Source: Flavisolibacter longurius
Lineage (GTDB): Bacteria > Bacteroidota > Bacteroidia > Chitinophagales > Chitinophagaceae
Direction of reading: 5' to 3'
NCBI GenBank assembly: GCA_013327885.1
Contig: JABUMY010000021.1
Location: 23,893-87,892, forward strand
DNA: 64,000 nucleotides
The notes under the pieces are model-generated. The model made no database searches. It was not told the DNA's origin and worked only from the letters and a program-made list of their open reading frames with translations. Positions 33,325-43,379 of this stretch are shown piece after piece (position 1 is the stretch's first letter; the number at the start of each line of letters is the position of its first letter). A program made the position numbers and the translations under genes.

Positions 33325-35187
33325 ATGATAAAGAAGTTTTTCCTGCTTGTAGTAAGCGTCTATAACCTAAGCGGCCAGGCGCAAAAAACCCTCACCACCG
33401 ATGTGCTGGTGATTGGTGGCGGCACGGGTGGCACGGCTGCCGGCATCCAGAGTGCAAGGCTGGGTGCAAAGACAATCATCGTAGAAAGCACACCCTGGCT
33501 GGGTGGCATGATCTCCGCGGCCGGTGTATCGGCAGTGGATGGTAACCACCGACTGCCATCAGGACTGTGGGCCGAATTCCGCAGCCGGTTGTACAAACGC
33601 TATGGCGGTCCGGAAGCCCTGGAAACCGGCTGGGTCAGCAATACACTTTTTGAGCCCCGTGTGGCCGACAGCATTTTTAAAAGTATGGCTGGCGCCGAAA
33701 AGGACCTCTCGATCTATTTCAATCATGTTTTTACTGCTGTAACAAAAAAGGACAACCGGCTGGAAGCGGTCACTTTTACCAACAAAGCCAACGGCAAAAC
33801 GCTTACCATCAGGGCGAAAACCTTTATCGATGCCACGGAGCTGGGTGATGTGATAAAAGCTGCCGGCATCCCGTACGACCTGGGTATGGAATCGGGGGAG
33901 ATTACCGGTGAAAAAGTAGGCGTTACCGAAACCAACAACATTGTTCAGGACCTGACCTATGTAGCCGTTTTAAAAGATTACGGCAAAGGCGCCAATAAAT
34001 CCATTCCCAAACCCGCCAATTACGACCCAGCCGAATTTGACGCCGCCTGCACCGATTATTACATCGACAAAACAAAAAGGGCACCCACGGTAGATGCGCT
34101 GAAAATGCTGGAATACGGCAAGCTTCCCAACAACAAATACATGCTCAACTGGCCGCTAAGCGGCAACGACACCTACTTAAATGTAGTGGAGATGACTGAG
34201 GCTGAGCGGGAAAAAGAGCTGGTGAAAGCAAAAGAAACCACCAGGCGCTTTATTTATTTTATCCAGCAGCAACTGGGCTTTAAGCACCTGGGCCTGGCCG
34301 ATGATGAATTTCCTACCAAAGACAGGTTTGCGCTGATACCTTATCACCGCGAAGGCCGCCGGGTGAAAGGCCTGGTTCGTTTTACCATGCGCCACATTGC
34401 CGAGCCGTTTGCCTATGGCGACCCGCTTTACCGTACGGGCATCTCTGTTGGCGATTATCCCATCGATCATCACCACAAAAAAAACCTGGCGGCACCGCAG
34501 CACCTGGAGTTTTATCCCATACCGTCTTTTAACGTACCCCTGGGTGCGCTGATCCCTCAAAATTTTGACAACCTTGTTGTTGCCGAAAAAGGCATTTCGG
34601 TCAGTAATGTTGTCAACGGCACCACCCGCCTGCAACCTTGTGTGTTGCTGACAGGGCAGGCCGCCGGCACCCTGGCTGCCATCAGTGCACAGCAGGCGGC
34701 AGCCTTGCAAACCGTACCGGTTCGCACAGTGCAGCAAAAGCTGTTGCAGACCGGTGCTTACCTCATGCCTTACATCGATGTAACGCCGGACAACCCGTTT
34801 TTTGAAGCGATCCAGAAAGTGGGGGCTACCGGTATTTTAAAAGGAGCCGGTGTGCCCTACAAATGGGCCAACCAAACCTGGTTTTACCCCGAACAGCCGC
34901 TAAGCCAGTATGACCTGGCAGAAGGCCTGCGACCTTATTACGCTTCATTGGAAAATTACCTCGATGCCTCCGGTGAAATGCTGACGCTGCAATCGGCACT
35001 GAAGCTTTTTGCTGCAGCGGGTGTAAAGCTTCAAGCAGAAAAAGTGATGGCCGACTGGAAGCAAGTGCAAAAGGGACAAGCACTGGCTGAAAACACGGTG
35101 TTGAACCGGCAAGCCATTGCCTGGCTGATAGACCATTACCTGAAGCCTTTTGAAAGACCTGTGAATCACAAAGGCGAGGTGCAATAA
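33325..35187 (+). CDS. Secreted FAD-dependent oxidoreductase (PF12831 type)
   Basis: The 620-residue product has a signal peptide (FFLLVVSVYNLSGQAQ), which picks this ATG over an upstream one lying within the epimerase gene. Residues 25-55 are a dinucleotide-binding fold (DVLVIGGGTGGTAAGIQSAR), followed by ESTPWLGGMISAAGVSAVDG and later KTFIDATELGDVIKAAGIP. The C-terminal part (IPQNFDNLVVAEKGISVSN, RLQPCVLLTGQAAGTLAA) is typical of FAD-dependent oxidoreductases of PF12831. These occur in many Bacteroidota glycan loci and may oxidise sugars or products. It starts 74 bp after the epimerase stop. Confidence 0.88.
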   Translation: MIKKFFLLVVSVYNLSGQAQKTLTTDVLVIGGGTGGTAAGIQSARLGAKTIIVESTPWLGGMISAAGVSAVDGNHRLPSGLWAEFRSRLYKRYGGPEALETGWVSNTLFEPRVADSIFKSMAGAEKDLSIYFNHVFTAVTKKDNRLEAVTFTNKANGKTLTIRAKTFIDATELGDVIKAAGIPYDLGMESGEITGEKVGVTETNNIVQDLTYVAVLKDYGKGANKSIPKPANYDPAEFDAACTDYYIDKTKRAPTVDALKMLEYGKLPNNKYMLNWPLSGNDTYLNVVEMTEAEREKELVKAKETTRRFIYFIQQQLGFKHLGLADDEFPTKDRFALIPYHREGRRVKGLVRFTMRHIAEPFAYGDPLYRTGISVGDYPIDHHHKKNLAAPQHLEFYPIPSFNVPLGALIPQNFDNLVVAEKGISVSNVVNGTTRLQPCVLLTGQAAGTLAAISAQQAAALQTVPVRTVQQKLLQTGAYLMPYIDVTPDNPFFEAIQKVGATGILKGAGVPYKWANQTWFYPEQPLSQYDLAEGLRPYYASLENYLDASGEMLTLQSALKLFAAAGVKLQAEKVMADWKQVQKGQALAENTVLNRQAIAWLIDHYLKPFERPVNHKGEVQ

Positions 35188-35263
35188 GCTCTTTGGATCC
35201 GAACAAAAACGTTCTCTCTGATTCGTAATTATAAATTTTAGTTTAACCCAACTTGATTGTTGT

Positions 35264-38200
35264 ATGAGCAAATTCAAACCCCTCTATTGGGTACGCTGCT
35301 GGGTACTGCTTGCTATGTTACTAAGTCTGCCAGGCGGTGCACTCTTTGCGCAAACCCGTACGGTCAATGGAACCGTATCAAACACAACTGCCGAACCCCT
35401 TGGCGGCGCCTCGGTCACTGTTAGCGGAACGGCAACCACTGTACAAACCAGCGCCGATGGCCGCTTTACCATTGCCCTGCCTTCCGACAAAGGCAGCCTG
35501 GTGATCAGCATGGTCGGTTACGCTTCGCAAACTTTGGCGGTAACAGCCGGGCAAACCGTGCAGGTGGTTTTGGCCGAAGCCCAAAGCAAAATGGAAGAAG
35601 TGGTGGTGGTAGGCTATGGCCGCCAGCGCCGCGGAACCCTTACCGGCTCGGTAGCACAAATCAATGGTGCTGAACTGAAAAAAGCCCCCGCCATTAACCT
35701 GTCCAACGTACTGGCCGGCCGTTTGCCCGGTCTTACCGTCATGCAGCAATCCGGCCGCCCGGGTTTTGACGATGCTACGCTGCGCATCCGCGGTATCAAC
35801 ACCACGGGAGCATCCACACCCATGATCATTGTTGATGGCGTGCAGCGTTCCTTCAGCAACCTCGATCCAAACGAAATTGAAAACATCACCATCTTAAAAG
35901 ATGCGGCTGCTGCCGCCGTTTATGGTTTGCAAGCTGCCGGTGGTGTTATCCTTGTTACCACCAAGCGTGGTTTGAACAAAAAGGCCACTGTTACGTATGA
36001 TGCCTCCGTTAGTTTGAACTCGCTGACCCGTTTTCCCAAATTCCTGAACGGTGCCGATTATATGTATTGGTATAAAAGGGGAGAAGAACTTGACAACGAA
36101 TACCTGATGCACATCAATGGCAATCCCATTCCGTATACGTATACCGACGAAGAGATTGATGCCATGCAGAAAGGCACCAACACCAACCCGTTCTATGGCA
36201 ATACCGACTGGATTGGTGAACTGCTGGGCAAAAACAGCCTGACGCAACACCACAACGTTACCGTTCGTGGTGGTAACGAGTCGGTGAAATATTTTACCTC
36301 CATAGGTATGCTTGACCAGGAAGGTGTTGTACGCAACAACGATTTCAAGCGTTTTAACATGCGTTCGAACCTTGACTTTACCCTGAGCAGCATTTTCTCT
36401 GGTGCCATCGACCTGGGTGCCCGTAAAGAAGACCGGAAAAGCACCGGCATTGCGGCAGATAACGGGGCGTACATGAACCCCTTTTTCCAGGCGGTACGTA
36501 CCCTGCCCAATATCCCGATGTATACGCCGGAAGGTATTCCCGCCGCCAGCCGTGCCGGTGCCGGTGTGGTCAATCCCATTGCTGCCCTCGATAACAGCGG
36601 TTACCAGAAATACGAAACAACCGTACTGCAAACCAACCTGAGTCTGAGCGCTAAAATTCCGTTCATCAAAGGGCTGACAGCAAAAATGCTCTTTGGTTAC
36701 GACCGTACCAACCAGTTGTTTAAATCCTGGCTGCAGCCTTACGAGATGATGGTTCGGGAACGAAGTGCCAGCGGCTGGTACTGGGCAAAATCACTGCCTC
36801 CCGGAATTACCGTGAATACGTTGCGCCAAAGCAATTCGGTCAGCACAAGAGAAACCCACCAGGGCCAGCTCAATTACGAGAACCGCTTTGGCGATCATGA
36901 CGTAAAAGGATTGTTCGTTTACGAATATTCGCAAACCGATGGCAACGCCTTTTCTACCGGTGCCCGCAATTTTGCACTGACTGATCTGCACGAGATCAAC
37001 TACGGCAGCAAGGATGTGGTAGATTATATTACACCAACCGGCTCCACCGACAGAACGGCCCGTGCCGGTTACGTGGGTCGTTTGAACTATGCCTATAAAA
37101 GCAAATACCTGGCAGAAGTGGTGGCCCGTTACGATGCCTCTTACAACTTTGCCCCTGAAAATCGTTGGGGTTGGTTCCCTGCCGCTTCATTGGGTTGGGT
37201 TGTCAGCCAGGAAGATTTCTTCGATAACCTGAGCAGGACCATTAACATGTTCAAGGTGCGTGGGTCGGCCGGTTTGCTGGGTAACGACCGCATTGGTGAG
37301 TTCCAGTACCTGCAAACCTTCTCCCTTACCACTAGCCCTGTGGTTGTTATTGGTGGCCGGCCGGTAACAGCGCTGTACACTACGGCTGTTCCTAACCGTG
37401 ATATCACCTGGGAAAAAACAACAACCTACAACGTAGGCTTTGAAGCTTCGCTGTGGAGAGGAAAGCTGGATGTGGAGTTTGATTACTTCTACAAGATCAC
37501 CCGTGATATCCTTGACAACGTTGCCGGTATTTATCCGCCTTCCGTTGGTGGTAACTTCCCCAGTGTTGTTAACCGCTCTATTGTTGACAACCGTGGTTTC
37601 GACCTGCGTCTTTCGCACCGCAACACCATTGGACGCAACTTACGGTATGGTGTAACCGGTAATTTCAACTATGCCAAAAACCGCTTGATCCGCAGGGACG
37701 TTGCCAGTGGAACGCCGGAGTGGATGAATCCTTTGGGTCGTCCGCTGGGCCAGAAGGTGGGTTATATTTCCGAAGGCCTGTTCCAGAACTGGGCCGAAGT
37801 GGATGCCTGGCCTTCTTCACCGGCCGGTGGTGCAGCGCCTGGCTTTATCAAGTACAGGGACCTGAATGGCGATGGACAGATCACACAAGGTGGCGACTTT
37901 ACATTTATTGGCCGCAGCAATTTCCCCGAGATCATGTATGGCCTGAACCTGGACCTGCAATACGGTGCGTTTGACCTGTCGGCCCTGTTCCAGGGTGCGG
38001 CCCGTGCCGATGTATCGCTAGGTGGAACCTACGAAGGCTCGGCTGGTGTGAGCGGTGTTATGGATAACACGCCGTTTACCCGCAGCTTCTACAACCTCGG
38101 TAACTCTCCTTATTACCTGATCGACCAGGCCTGGCGGCCCGACAACCCGAATGCAACACTGCCGCGTTTAACAGCAAATCGTGCAGGTTATGCCAACCAC

Positions 38201-38452
38201 AATGGCTGGATGAACTCACAGTACGTAGTGAACGGCGCTTACCTGCGTTTAAAGTCAATTCAACTGGGTTTTAATGTTCCCAAGAATTTGCTGAGCCGCA
38301 TCAATGTAGAGAATGTGCGTTTTTACGTGGCTGGCTTCAACCTGTTTACCTGGGATCACCTGAAGTACCTGGACCCGGAAATGCCGAACGCCAACAACGG
38401 TTTCTATCCGCAACAAAAGATGATGACCGTTGGTGCCAACTTAACATTCTAA
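35264..38452 (+). CDS. SusC/RagA family TonB-linked outer membrane protein
   Basis: The 1062-residue product has a signal peptide near residues 10-30. A CarboxypepD_reg N-terminal extension follows (VNGTVSNTTAEPLGGASVTV), then the SusC signature KMEEVVVVGYGRQRRGTLTG, a plug domain (IRGINTTGASTPMIIVDGVQ) and a 22-strand barrel ending MMTVGANLTF. With SusD it forms the pedal-bin complex that imports oligosaccharides across the outer membrane. SusD follows after 19 bp. The upstream 76 bp are AT-rich (TAAATTTT near the expected -7 position), so a second promoter here is possible. Confidence 0.96.
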   Translation: MSKFKPLYWVRCWVLLAMLLSLPGGALFAQTRTVNGTVSNTTAEPLGGASVTVSGTATTVQTSADGRFTIALPSDKGSLVISMVGYASQTLAVTAGQTVQVVLAEAQSKMEEVVVVGYGRQRRGTLTGSVAQINGAELKKAPAINLSNVLAGRLPGLTVMQQSGRPGFDDATLRIRGINTTGASTPMIIVDGVQRSFSNLDPNEIENITILKDAAAAAVYGLQAAGGVILVTTKRGLNKKATVTYDASVSLNSLTRFPKFLNGADYMYWYKRGEELDNEYLMHINGNPIPYTYTDEEIDAMQKGTNTNPFYGNTDWIGELLGKNSLTQHHNVTVRGGNESVKYFTSIGMLDQEGVVRNNDFKRFNMRSNLDFTLSSIFSGAIDLGARKEDRKSTGIAADNGAYMNPFFQAVRTLPNIPMYTPEGIPAASRAGAGVVNPIAALDNSGYQKYETTVLQTNLSLSAKIPFIKGLTAKMLFGYDRTNQLFKSWLQPYEMMVRERSASGWYWAKSLPPGITVNTLRQSNSVSTRETHQGQLNYENRFGDHDVKGLFVYEYSQTDGNAFSTGARNFALTDLHEINYGSKDVVDYITPTGSTDRTARAGYVGRLNYAYKSKYLAEVVARYDASYNFAPENRWGWFPAASLGWVVSQEDFFDNLSRTINMFKVRGSAGLLGNDRIGEFQYLQTFSLTTSPVVVIGGRPVTALYTTAVPNRDITWEKTTTYNVGFEASLWRGKLDVEFDYFYKITRDILDNVAGIYPPSVGGNFPSVVNRSIVDNRGFDLRLSHRNTIGRNLRYGVTGNFNYAKNRLIRRDVASGTPEWMNPLGRPLGQKVGYISEGLFQNWAEVDAWPSSPAGGAAPGFIKYRDLNGDGQITQGGDFTFIGRSNFPEIMYGLNLDLQYGAFDLSALFQGAARADVSLGGTYEGSAGVSGVMDNTPFTRSFYNLGNSPYYLIDQAWRPDNPNATLPRLTANRAGYANHNGWMNSQYVVNGAYLRLKSIQLGFNVPKNLLSRINVENVRFYVAGFNLFTWDHLKYLDPEMPNANNGFYPQQKMMTVGANLTF

Positions 38453-38471
38453 ACTTCTCAAGTAATCTAAC

Positions 38472-40175
38472 ATGAACAAGTATTCGAAGTTTTATAAAGG
38501 AATCCTGGTGGCCGGTTTGCTTGCATTTGCCACCGGCTGCAAAAAGCTGGATGTGGTGCCAACCGACCGGTATACCGATGCCGTGATCTGGCAGAACCCC
38601 GCCAACATTGAGCAGTACATCGCTGGCATGTATGCCGAGTTTCACAAGTATGCTTTTGGTGCCATGCCGGGCTTGGGTTATGACAATTCTACTGATGCCC
38701 TGACCGATATTTTAAAATATACTTCCAACTCGGAAGGAAACGGTACGGCCAACCGCCTTGCCTTTGATCCCAACCGGGTCAATGCATCCAGCCCTAACAT
38801 CAACGTATGGGCTGCGTCGTATACCCGCATTCGCCGGATCAACGAGTTCCTGCTTGGACTGGAGCAGTATGGCAAAGTAGACAACGAAACCAAATTGCGC
38901 TACCAGGCCGAAGCGAGGTTTGTTCGCGGCTATACCTATTTCTGGCTGGCAAAAGTGAACGGAAGCGTGGTGCTCCTGGATAAGCTGAACAGCGTTGAGC
39001 AAAAAGACAATCCCCGCGCCAGTGAAGACGAGGTATGGAATTTTACCGCCGCTGATTTTGCATTTGCCGCGCAACACCTGCCCAAGACCTGGACAGGGCA
39101 GGAAGGCCGTGCCACCAAGGGTGCTGCCTATGGCATGCTGGCCCGTACCTGGCTGTATGCGGCTTCGGTTGCCGACTACGACCGCAAGCAGTTTAACAAC
39201 GACCCGCTGACCGGCGTTCCGCAGGACAAGGCACAGTCGTATTACCAGAATGCAGCAACTGCCGCTGAGGAAGTGATCAAGCTGGAAGCTGAAGGCCTTT
39301 ATGCACTGGAAGGATCTTACAAAGATGTTTTCCTGAAAGGGGCCAGTAAAGAAGGTTTGTTTACCCTGCATTACATCCGCCCGGCTTTTTCTCACCAGTT
39401 TGATTTCAACTACGTGCCCCCGGCCGACGTAACCGGCGGTGGTGCCATTGGCGTACCCACGGCCAACTTGGTTGACCAGTATGAAATGGCCAATGGGAAC
39501 AAGTTCGACTGGAACAATGCCACCATGGCGGCCAACCCGTATACCGGTCGCGAACCGCGTTTTTATGCTTCCATCATTTATAATGGTGCATCCTGGAAGA
39601 ACCGCACCATCAACACATCGCCGCAGAATAACGTAGAAGGTTATGTTGATTTTAAAGACAATTCCGATCCCCGCAAAACGGTTACCGGTTACTACCTGCG
39701 TAAAATGCTGGATGAAGCCAACACGGCCATCCTCACGCAGCGCAGCATACAACCCTGGCACGAAATGCGGTTTGCCGAAGTGCTGCTGATCCATGCCGAA
39801 GCCATGGCGAAGCTGAACCGCCTCGGCGATGCGAAAACTTCGCTTGACAGGGTTCGGGCAAGGGTAGGGCTGCCTGGCGTTACCGCTGCCAACCTGCAGC
39901 AGATGATGACAGCCATCGAGCAGGAAAGAATGGTGGAACTGGCGTTTGAAGGCCATCGCTACTGGGACCTTCGCCGCTGGCGGAAAGCACACCTTGTACT
40001 GAACGATGTACGCTTTGAGGGGCACAAGCCTGTTGCTACCGGTAATACCTACACGTACCAGGTAGTGGATGTGGACAAGCAGGACCGCTTCTTCCCCGCC
40101 AAATTCTATTACATGCCCATACCGCAGGACGAGATCGTACGCAACACGGCGATCACACAGATCCAGGGATGGTAA
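38472..40175 (+). CDS. SusD/RagB family nutrient-binding lipoprotein
   Basis: The 567-residue lipoprotein (GLLAFATGCKKLD, Cys near residue 23) has the SusD helical TPR framework: TDAVIWQNPANIEQYIAGMY, RYQAEARFVRGYTYFWLAK and ATKGAAYGMLARTWLYAAS. The conserved end is MRFAEVLLIHAEAMAKLN, IEQERMVELAFEGHRYWDLR and PIPQDEIVRN. It caps the SusC barrel and binds the glycan. The ligand cannot be predicted from sequence. Confidence 0.96.
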   Translation: MNKYSKFYKGILVAGLLAFATGCKKLDVVPTDRYTDAVIWQNPANIEQYIAGMYAEFHKYAFGAMPGLGYDNSTDALTDILKYTSNSEGNGTANRLAFDPNRVNASSPNINVWAASYTRIRRINEFLLGLEQYGKVDNETKLRYQAEARFVRGYTYFWLAKVNGSVVLLDKLNSVEQKDNPRASEDEVWNFTAADFAFAAQHLPKTWTGQEGRATKGAAYGMLARTWLYAASVADYDRKQFNNDPLTGVPQDKAQSYYQNAATAAEEVIKLEAEGLYALEGSYKDVFLKGASKEGLFTLHYIRPAFSHQFDFNYVPPADVTGGGAIGVPTANLVDQYEMANGNKFDWNNATMAANPYTGREPRFYASIIYNGASWKNRTINTSPQNNVEGYVDFKDNSDPRKTVTGYYLRKMLDEANTAILTQRSIQPWHEMRFAEVLLIHAEAMAKLNRLGDAKTSLDRVRARVGLPGVTAANLQQMMTAIEQERMVELAFEGHRYWDLRRWRKAHLVLNDVRFEGHKPVATGNTYTYQVVDVDKQDRFFPAKFYYMPIPQDEIVRNTAITQIQGW

Positions 40176-40209
40176 TCAATCAACAGTAACCAGATAAAAC
40201 TGACCGAAC

Positions 40210-41880
40210 ATGAAAAAAATAGTTCACCAACTGGCAGCCTTGTTCTGTGTGTTGGTCTTGTTTAATGCTTGCGTAAAACCCGACCTGATCGAACGAAACG
40301 ATGCGGCCGAATTTGCCGATATCTGGGTGGAGATCCCCGGTGTGAAGGAGCGCTTTAACGCTACCTACAATGCACTGAAGGATACGGCCTATATCAACAT
40401 GTCTTATTTCTACCCCGCGGAATCGGATTTCGAGGTGGATATCAAAAACCTGATTCTCCGCGCCAACATTCCGGTGGATGCTAAACTGAACCCGGCGCTG
40501 GGTTCACCTTCTGACCTCACCAACCCGGTAACCCTGACCGTAAATTCCGGGACGGGCAAGTCGAAGAACATCGTGGTGGTGGTAAAAAAGGTCGGCGACC
40601 TTTCGATCAAAAAAGCCGAGATCAGCTACGTGGAAGCGGGTACCACCAACTCGCTGGAAGCCATCCTGAGCGGCGATGAGTTGGTCTTTTATGTACTGCC
40701 CGGTGTTGACCTTTCGGCTTCTACCCTGAATGTAGAGGTAAGCCGTCACTCGCAAACCTCACTTGCCAATGGTGCCACCATCAACCTTAACAACCCTGTT
40801 CCCCTTACCGTAACCGGTGTTGATGGCCGCACCAAAACCTATACCCTTGTAGCGAGAGAGCCGCAGCGCCTGGCCTATGGTTTTGGTATCAACCGCAAGA
40901 TGTGGTCAAAGTCAGCCACAGACCTGGGCTTTACTGCCAACAATGAAGTTGCCATCGCTGTTAGCGGCGACAACCTTGTTACCGTTACCCGTACCAATCC
41001 TTCAAAGTACAGGATCTTCAACCGCTTTACGGGTAACCATATCCGTGATCTTTCGCTGCCATTTGCCGGTCTTTCGTTCCAGGTAGCAGAAGACTCTGTT
41101 GGTCGCTTTATCGGTTGCTCCTGGGCACCAAAGAGCAGCACCTTCCTTGTATACAAATGGAACAACGTAGATGCCACCCCTGTAAAACTCATCGAGTGGG
41201 TAAACAACAATCCCACCGGGATTACGCTGGATGGCGGTGTAGGACGCCGGGTTAATATTTTTGGCGACCTGAATGACGATGCGGTGATCATGGCAATGGC
41301 CGGGCAGTCGTCTATCATCTACAAGTGGATCATTGAAGACGGCGTATTGCGCAGCAACACTCCGGTGATTATGGATTACCAGAACGTGGCTGGCGGATCC
41401 AACACCAAGCTGGGTTTCTATGCGGAAGCACAGCCCATCTCTGCCGATCCGGACACGGACTTTTTCCTCAACTACCAGTTTGAGCTGGCACTGGTTGATG
41501 GGAAAACCTATACGCGGAAGAATGCCTTTGCCAACGAAACCAATATCTACGGATTGTTTCACATGCCAACGGCACTGGCCACCTTCAACAATGCTAAATA
41601 CATGGCCATTGTAAAATACGTGGGAAGCTATGACCTGAACCGGGTGCACATGAGTCTTTTTGATATCACCGATATCTCCAAAATGAGTACGCCGTCAAAC
41701 AGCCCCGCTTATCCTGCTTTCAACGTGTTCAACTCAGAGCAGTTGATGGGTAGCACAAACGGAAACGGCACCGGCGATATCACGATTGCGTTTTCGCCTG
41801 ATAAAGAACGCATGCAGGTCTATATGCTGCTGACCAACGGCGGCATCCTGGCGCAGGAGTTCACCAAGTACCAACCTTAA
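40210..41880 (+). CDS. DUF5018-like surface lipoprotein in SusE position
   Basis: The 556-residue lipoprotein (VLFNACVKPD, Cys near residue 21) has two to three immunoglobulin-like DUF5018/BACON-type domains in its first half (about 25-210: VTLTVNSGTGKSKNIVVVVK, PLTVTGVDGRTKTYTLVARE). The second half is propeller-like (about 215-556: NRFTGNHIRDLSLPF, GITLDGGVGRRVNIFGDLND). The place directly after SusD is where surface glycan-binding proteins usually sit, so it probably helps capture substrate. The family assignment is moderate. Confidence 0.78.
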   Translation: MKKIVHQLAALFCVLVLFNACVKPDLIERNDAAEFADIWVEIPGVKERFNATYNALKDTAYINMSYFYPAESDFEVDIKNLILRANIPVDAKLNPALGSPSDLTNPVTLTVNSGTGKSKNIVVVVKKVGDLSIKKAEISYVEAGTTNSLEAILSGDELVFYVLPGVDLSASTLNVEVSRHSQTSLANGATINLNNPVPLTVTGVDGRTKTYTLVAREPQRLAYGFGINRKMWSKSATDLGFTANNEVAIAVSGDNLVTVTRTNPSKYRIFNRFTGNHIRDLSLPFAGLSFQVAEDSVGRFIGCSWAPKSSTFLVYKWNNVDATPVKLIEWVNNNPTGITLDGGVGRRVNIFGDLNDDAVIMAMAGQSSIIYKWIIEDGVLRSNTPVIMDYQNVAGGSNTKLGFYAEAQPISADPDTDFFLNYQFELALVDGKTYTRKNAFANETNIYGLFHMPTALATFNNAKYMAIVKYVGSYDLNRVHMSLFDITDISKMSTPSNSPAYPAFNVFNSEQLMGSTNGNGTGDITIAFSPDKERMQVYMLLTNGGILAQEFTKYQP

Positions 41881-41891
41881 TCTTTGTACAC

Positions 41892-41929
41892 AAACAAACA
41901 ACAGCCTGGAAACCGGCTGTTGTTTGTTT
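41892..41929 (+). terminator. Intra-operon hairpin, possible attenuator or terminator
   Basis: AAACAAACAACAGCC (41892-41906), loop TGGAAACC and GGCTGTTGTTTGTTT (41915-41929) form a perfect 15-bp stem followed by further T residues. It lies 11 bp after the DUF5018-like stop and 14 bp before the next gene. It could lower expression of the downstream enzyme genes relative to SusC/SusD or protect the 3' end of the upstream transcript. Confidence 0.8.
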
Positions 41930-41943
41930 TTAAAACAGATCAC

Positions 41944-43356
41944 ATGAAACTAAAATCATTTGCCCTTGCTGGCTTGGCCCTTTCGCTGGCAGCCGGCTTC
42001 GCGGCCTGCTCCAAAAGCGACCCGCCGGCACCCCCGGTTGATGGCGGCGGTGGCAGCGGTGTCAATCCTCCGCCGGCAGGCACCAAAAAAGAGGTCATTA
42101 TGTGGGTGGACCTTCGCTCGAATTTGTTTGGCACTTACGGCCGCTTTTCCGACACGGCCGAGATCCGTAAGATCCTGGACCAGGTAAAAGAAGTTGGCGT
42201 GACCTCGCTCATTGTGGATGTAAAAGCATCCTCGGGATATACCATCTATCCAAGCGCTCATACGAAGCAGATCACGTCCCTGGATGGCAAGACCTTTCAA
42301 CCCGGTGTTGACTATGTAGAGTTCATGATCACAGAAGCCAAAAAACGCGATTTGAAAGTATATGCATCTACCATGGTGATGGTGGAAGGCGATCGCAGCC
42401 GCAACATCGGGAAAGTATTTGAAGACCCTGTGTGGCGCGACCAGTACCAGTCGCAGGTAGCCGAAGAAAACGGCACCATCGTTCCCATCACCACTACCGG
42501 CAAGAACGGCTTTGTAAACCCGGCACGCCCCGAAGTGCAGGACCGGGCTATCAACATCATGAAAGAAGTGGCCACGAAGTACAACGTGGATGGCATTGTG
42601 ATGGACTATGCCCGTTATGCCGACATCAATGCCGATTTTTCCGAATTCAGCAAGCAGGAATTTATCAAGTTTTTGGAAACCGAATACGGCGACAAAAACG
42701 CCAAGTTCATGAACTTCCCAAAAGATGTAGTGACCACCTGGCGTACAACAAGCGGACAGGTGGTGCCTGCAACCACCGGCACTTATTACAAGCGTTGGCT
42801 GGTGTACCGCGTAAAAGTGATCCATGATTTTGTGACCAAGGCAAGAGCCGCCGTAAAAAGTGTAAAGCCTAACATTAAGTTTGGCTCTTACACCGGCGCC
42901 TGGTACACCACCTATTACCAGGTGGGTGTGAACTGGGCCAGCAAAACCTACGATCCCTTTAATGACCCGGTGCTGCGTTTCGACTGGGCCTATCCCGGTT
43001 ATGAAAAATACGGTTATGCCGAACAGTTAGACTGGCTAATGACCGGCAACTATTTCACCCAACTGATGATCAACGACAACCCTGCCACTGCCGGGCAAAC
43101 CTATCATTGGTGGAGCGTGGAAGGTTCGCTCAATGGCGGCAAATACGTCACCAAAGGAAAGATTCCCGTATTCGGCAGCATCGACATGGGCAATGTAAGC
43201 TGGAACAGCAAAACAGATATCCGTAAGGCCCTTCAGTTGATCCTGCAAAAAGCCGACGGTGTGATGCTGTTTGACCTGGTGCATGTGTATGCTCCGCAGT
43301 ACAACCGCCTGGGTGTAACCCTGTGGGACGAGATCAAAGAAGGCGTAAAACAATAA
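41944..43356 (+). CDS. GHL10-type glycoside hydrolase-like lipoprotein, copy 1
   Basis: The 470-residue product starts MKLKSFALAGLA with a lipobox (GFAACSKS), which decides this start. A Pro/Gly-rich linker (residues 25-45) leads into a TIM barrel of the glycosyl hydrolase-like 10 (DUF187) type: VIMWVDLRSNLFG, VTSLIVDVKASSGYTIYPS, DGIVMDYARYADI (the Asp is the likely catalytic or substrate-binding residue) and IKFGSYTGAWY. Members act on sugar polymers or peptidoglycan-like substrates, but few are characterised. The next gene is a clear paralogue. Confidence 0.83.
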   Translation: MKLKSFALAGLALSLAAGFAACSKSDPPAPPVDGGGGSGVNPPPAGTKKEVIMWVDLRSNLFGTYGRFSDTAEIRKILDQVKEVGVTSLIVDVKASSGYTIYPSAHTKQITSLDGKTFQPGVDYVEFMITEAKKRDLKVYASTMVMVEGDRSRNIGKVFEDPVWRDQYQSQVAEENGTIVPITTTGKNGFVNPARPEVQDRAINIMKEVATKYNVDGIVMDYARYADINADFSEFSKQEFIKFLETEYGDKNAKFMNFPKDVVTTWRTTSGQVVPATTGTYYKRWLVYRVKVIHDFVTKARAAVKSVKPNIKFGSYTGAWYTTYYQVGVNWASKTYDPFNDPVLRFDWAYPGYEKYGYAEQLDWLMTGNYFTQLMINDNPATAGQTYHWWSVEGSLNGGKYVTKGKIPVFGSIDMGNVSWNSKTDIRKALQLILQKADGVMLFDLVHVYAPQYNRLGVTLWDEIKEGVKQ

Positions 43357-43379
43357 TTGTTGAACAAAAACAAACCTTG

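Noticed and set aside
38712..40025. Long minus-strand open frame (437 codons) opposite the SusD gene
   Set aside because: It lies wholly within a well-supported susD on the other strand and shows no recognisable domain; antisense openness is a codon-bias effect.
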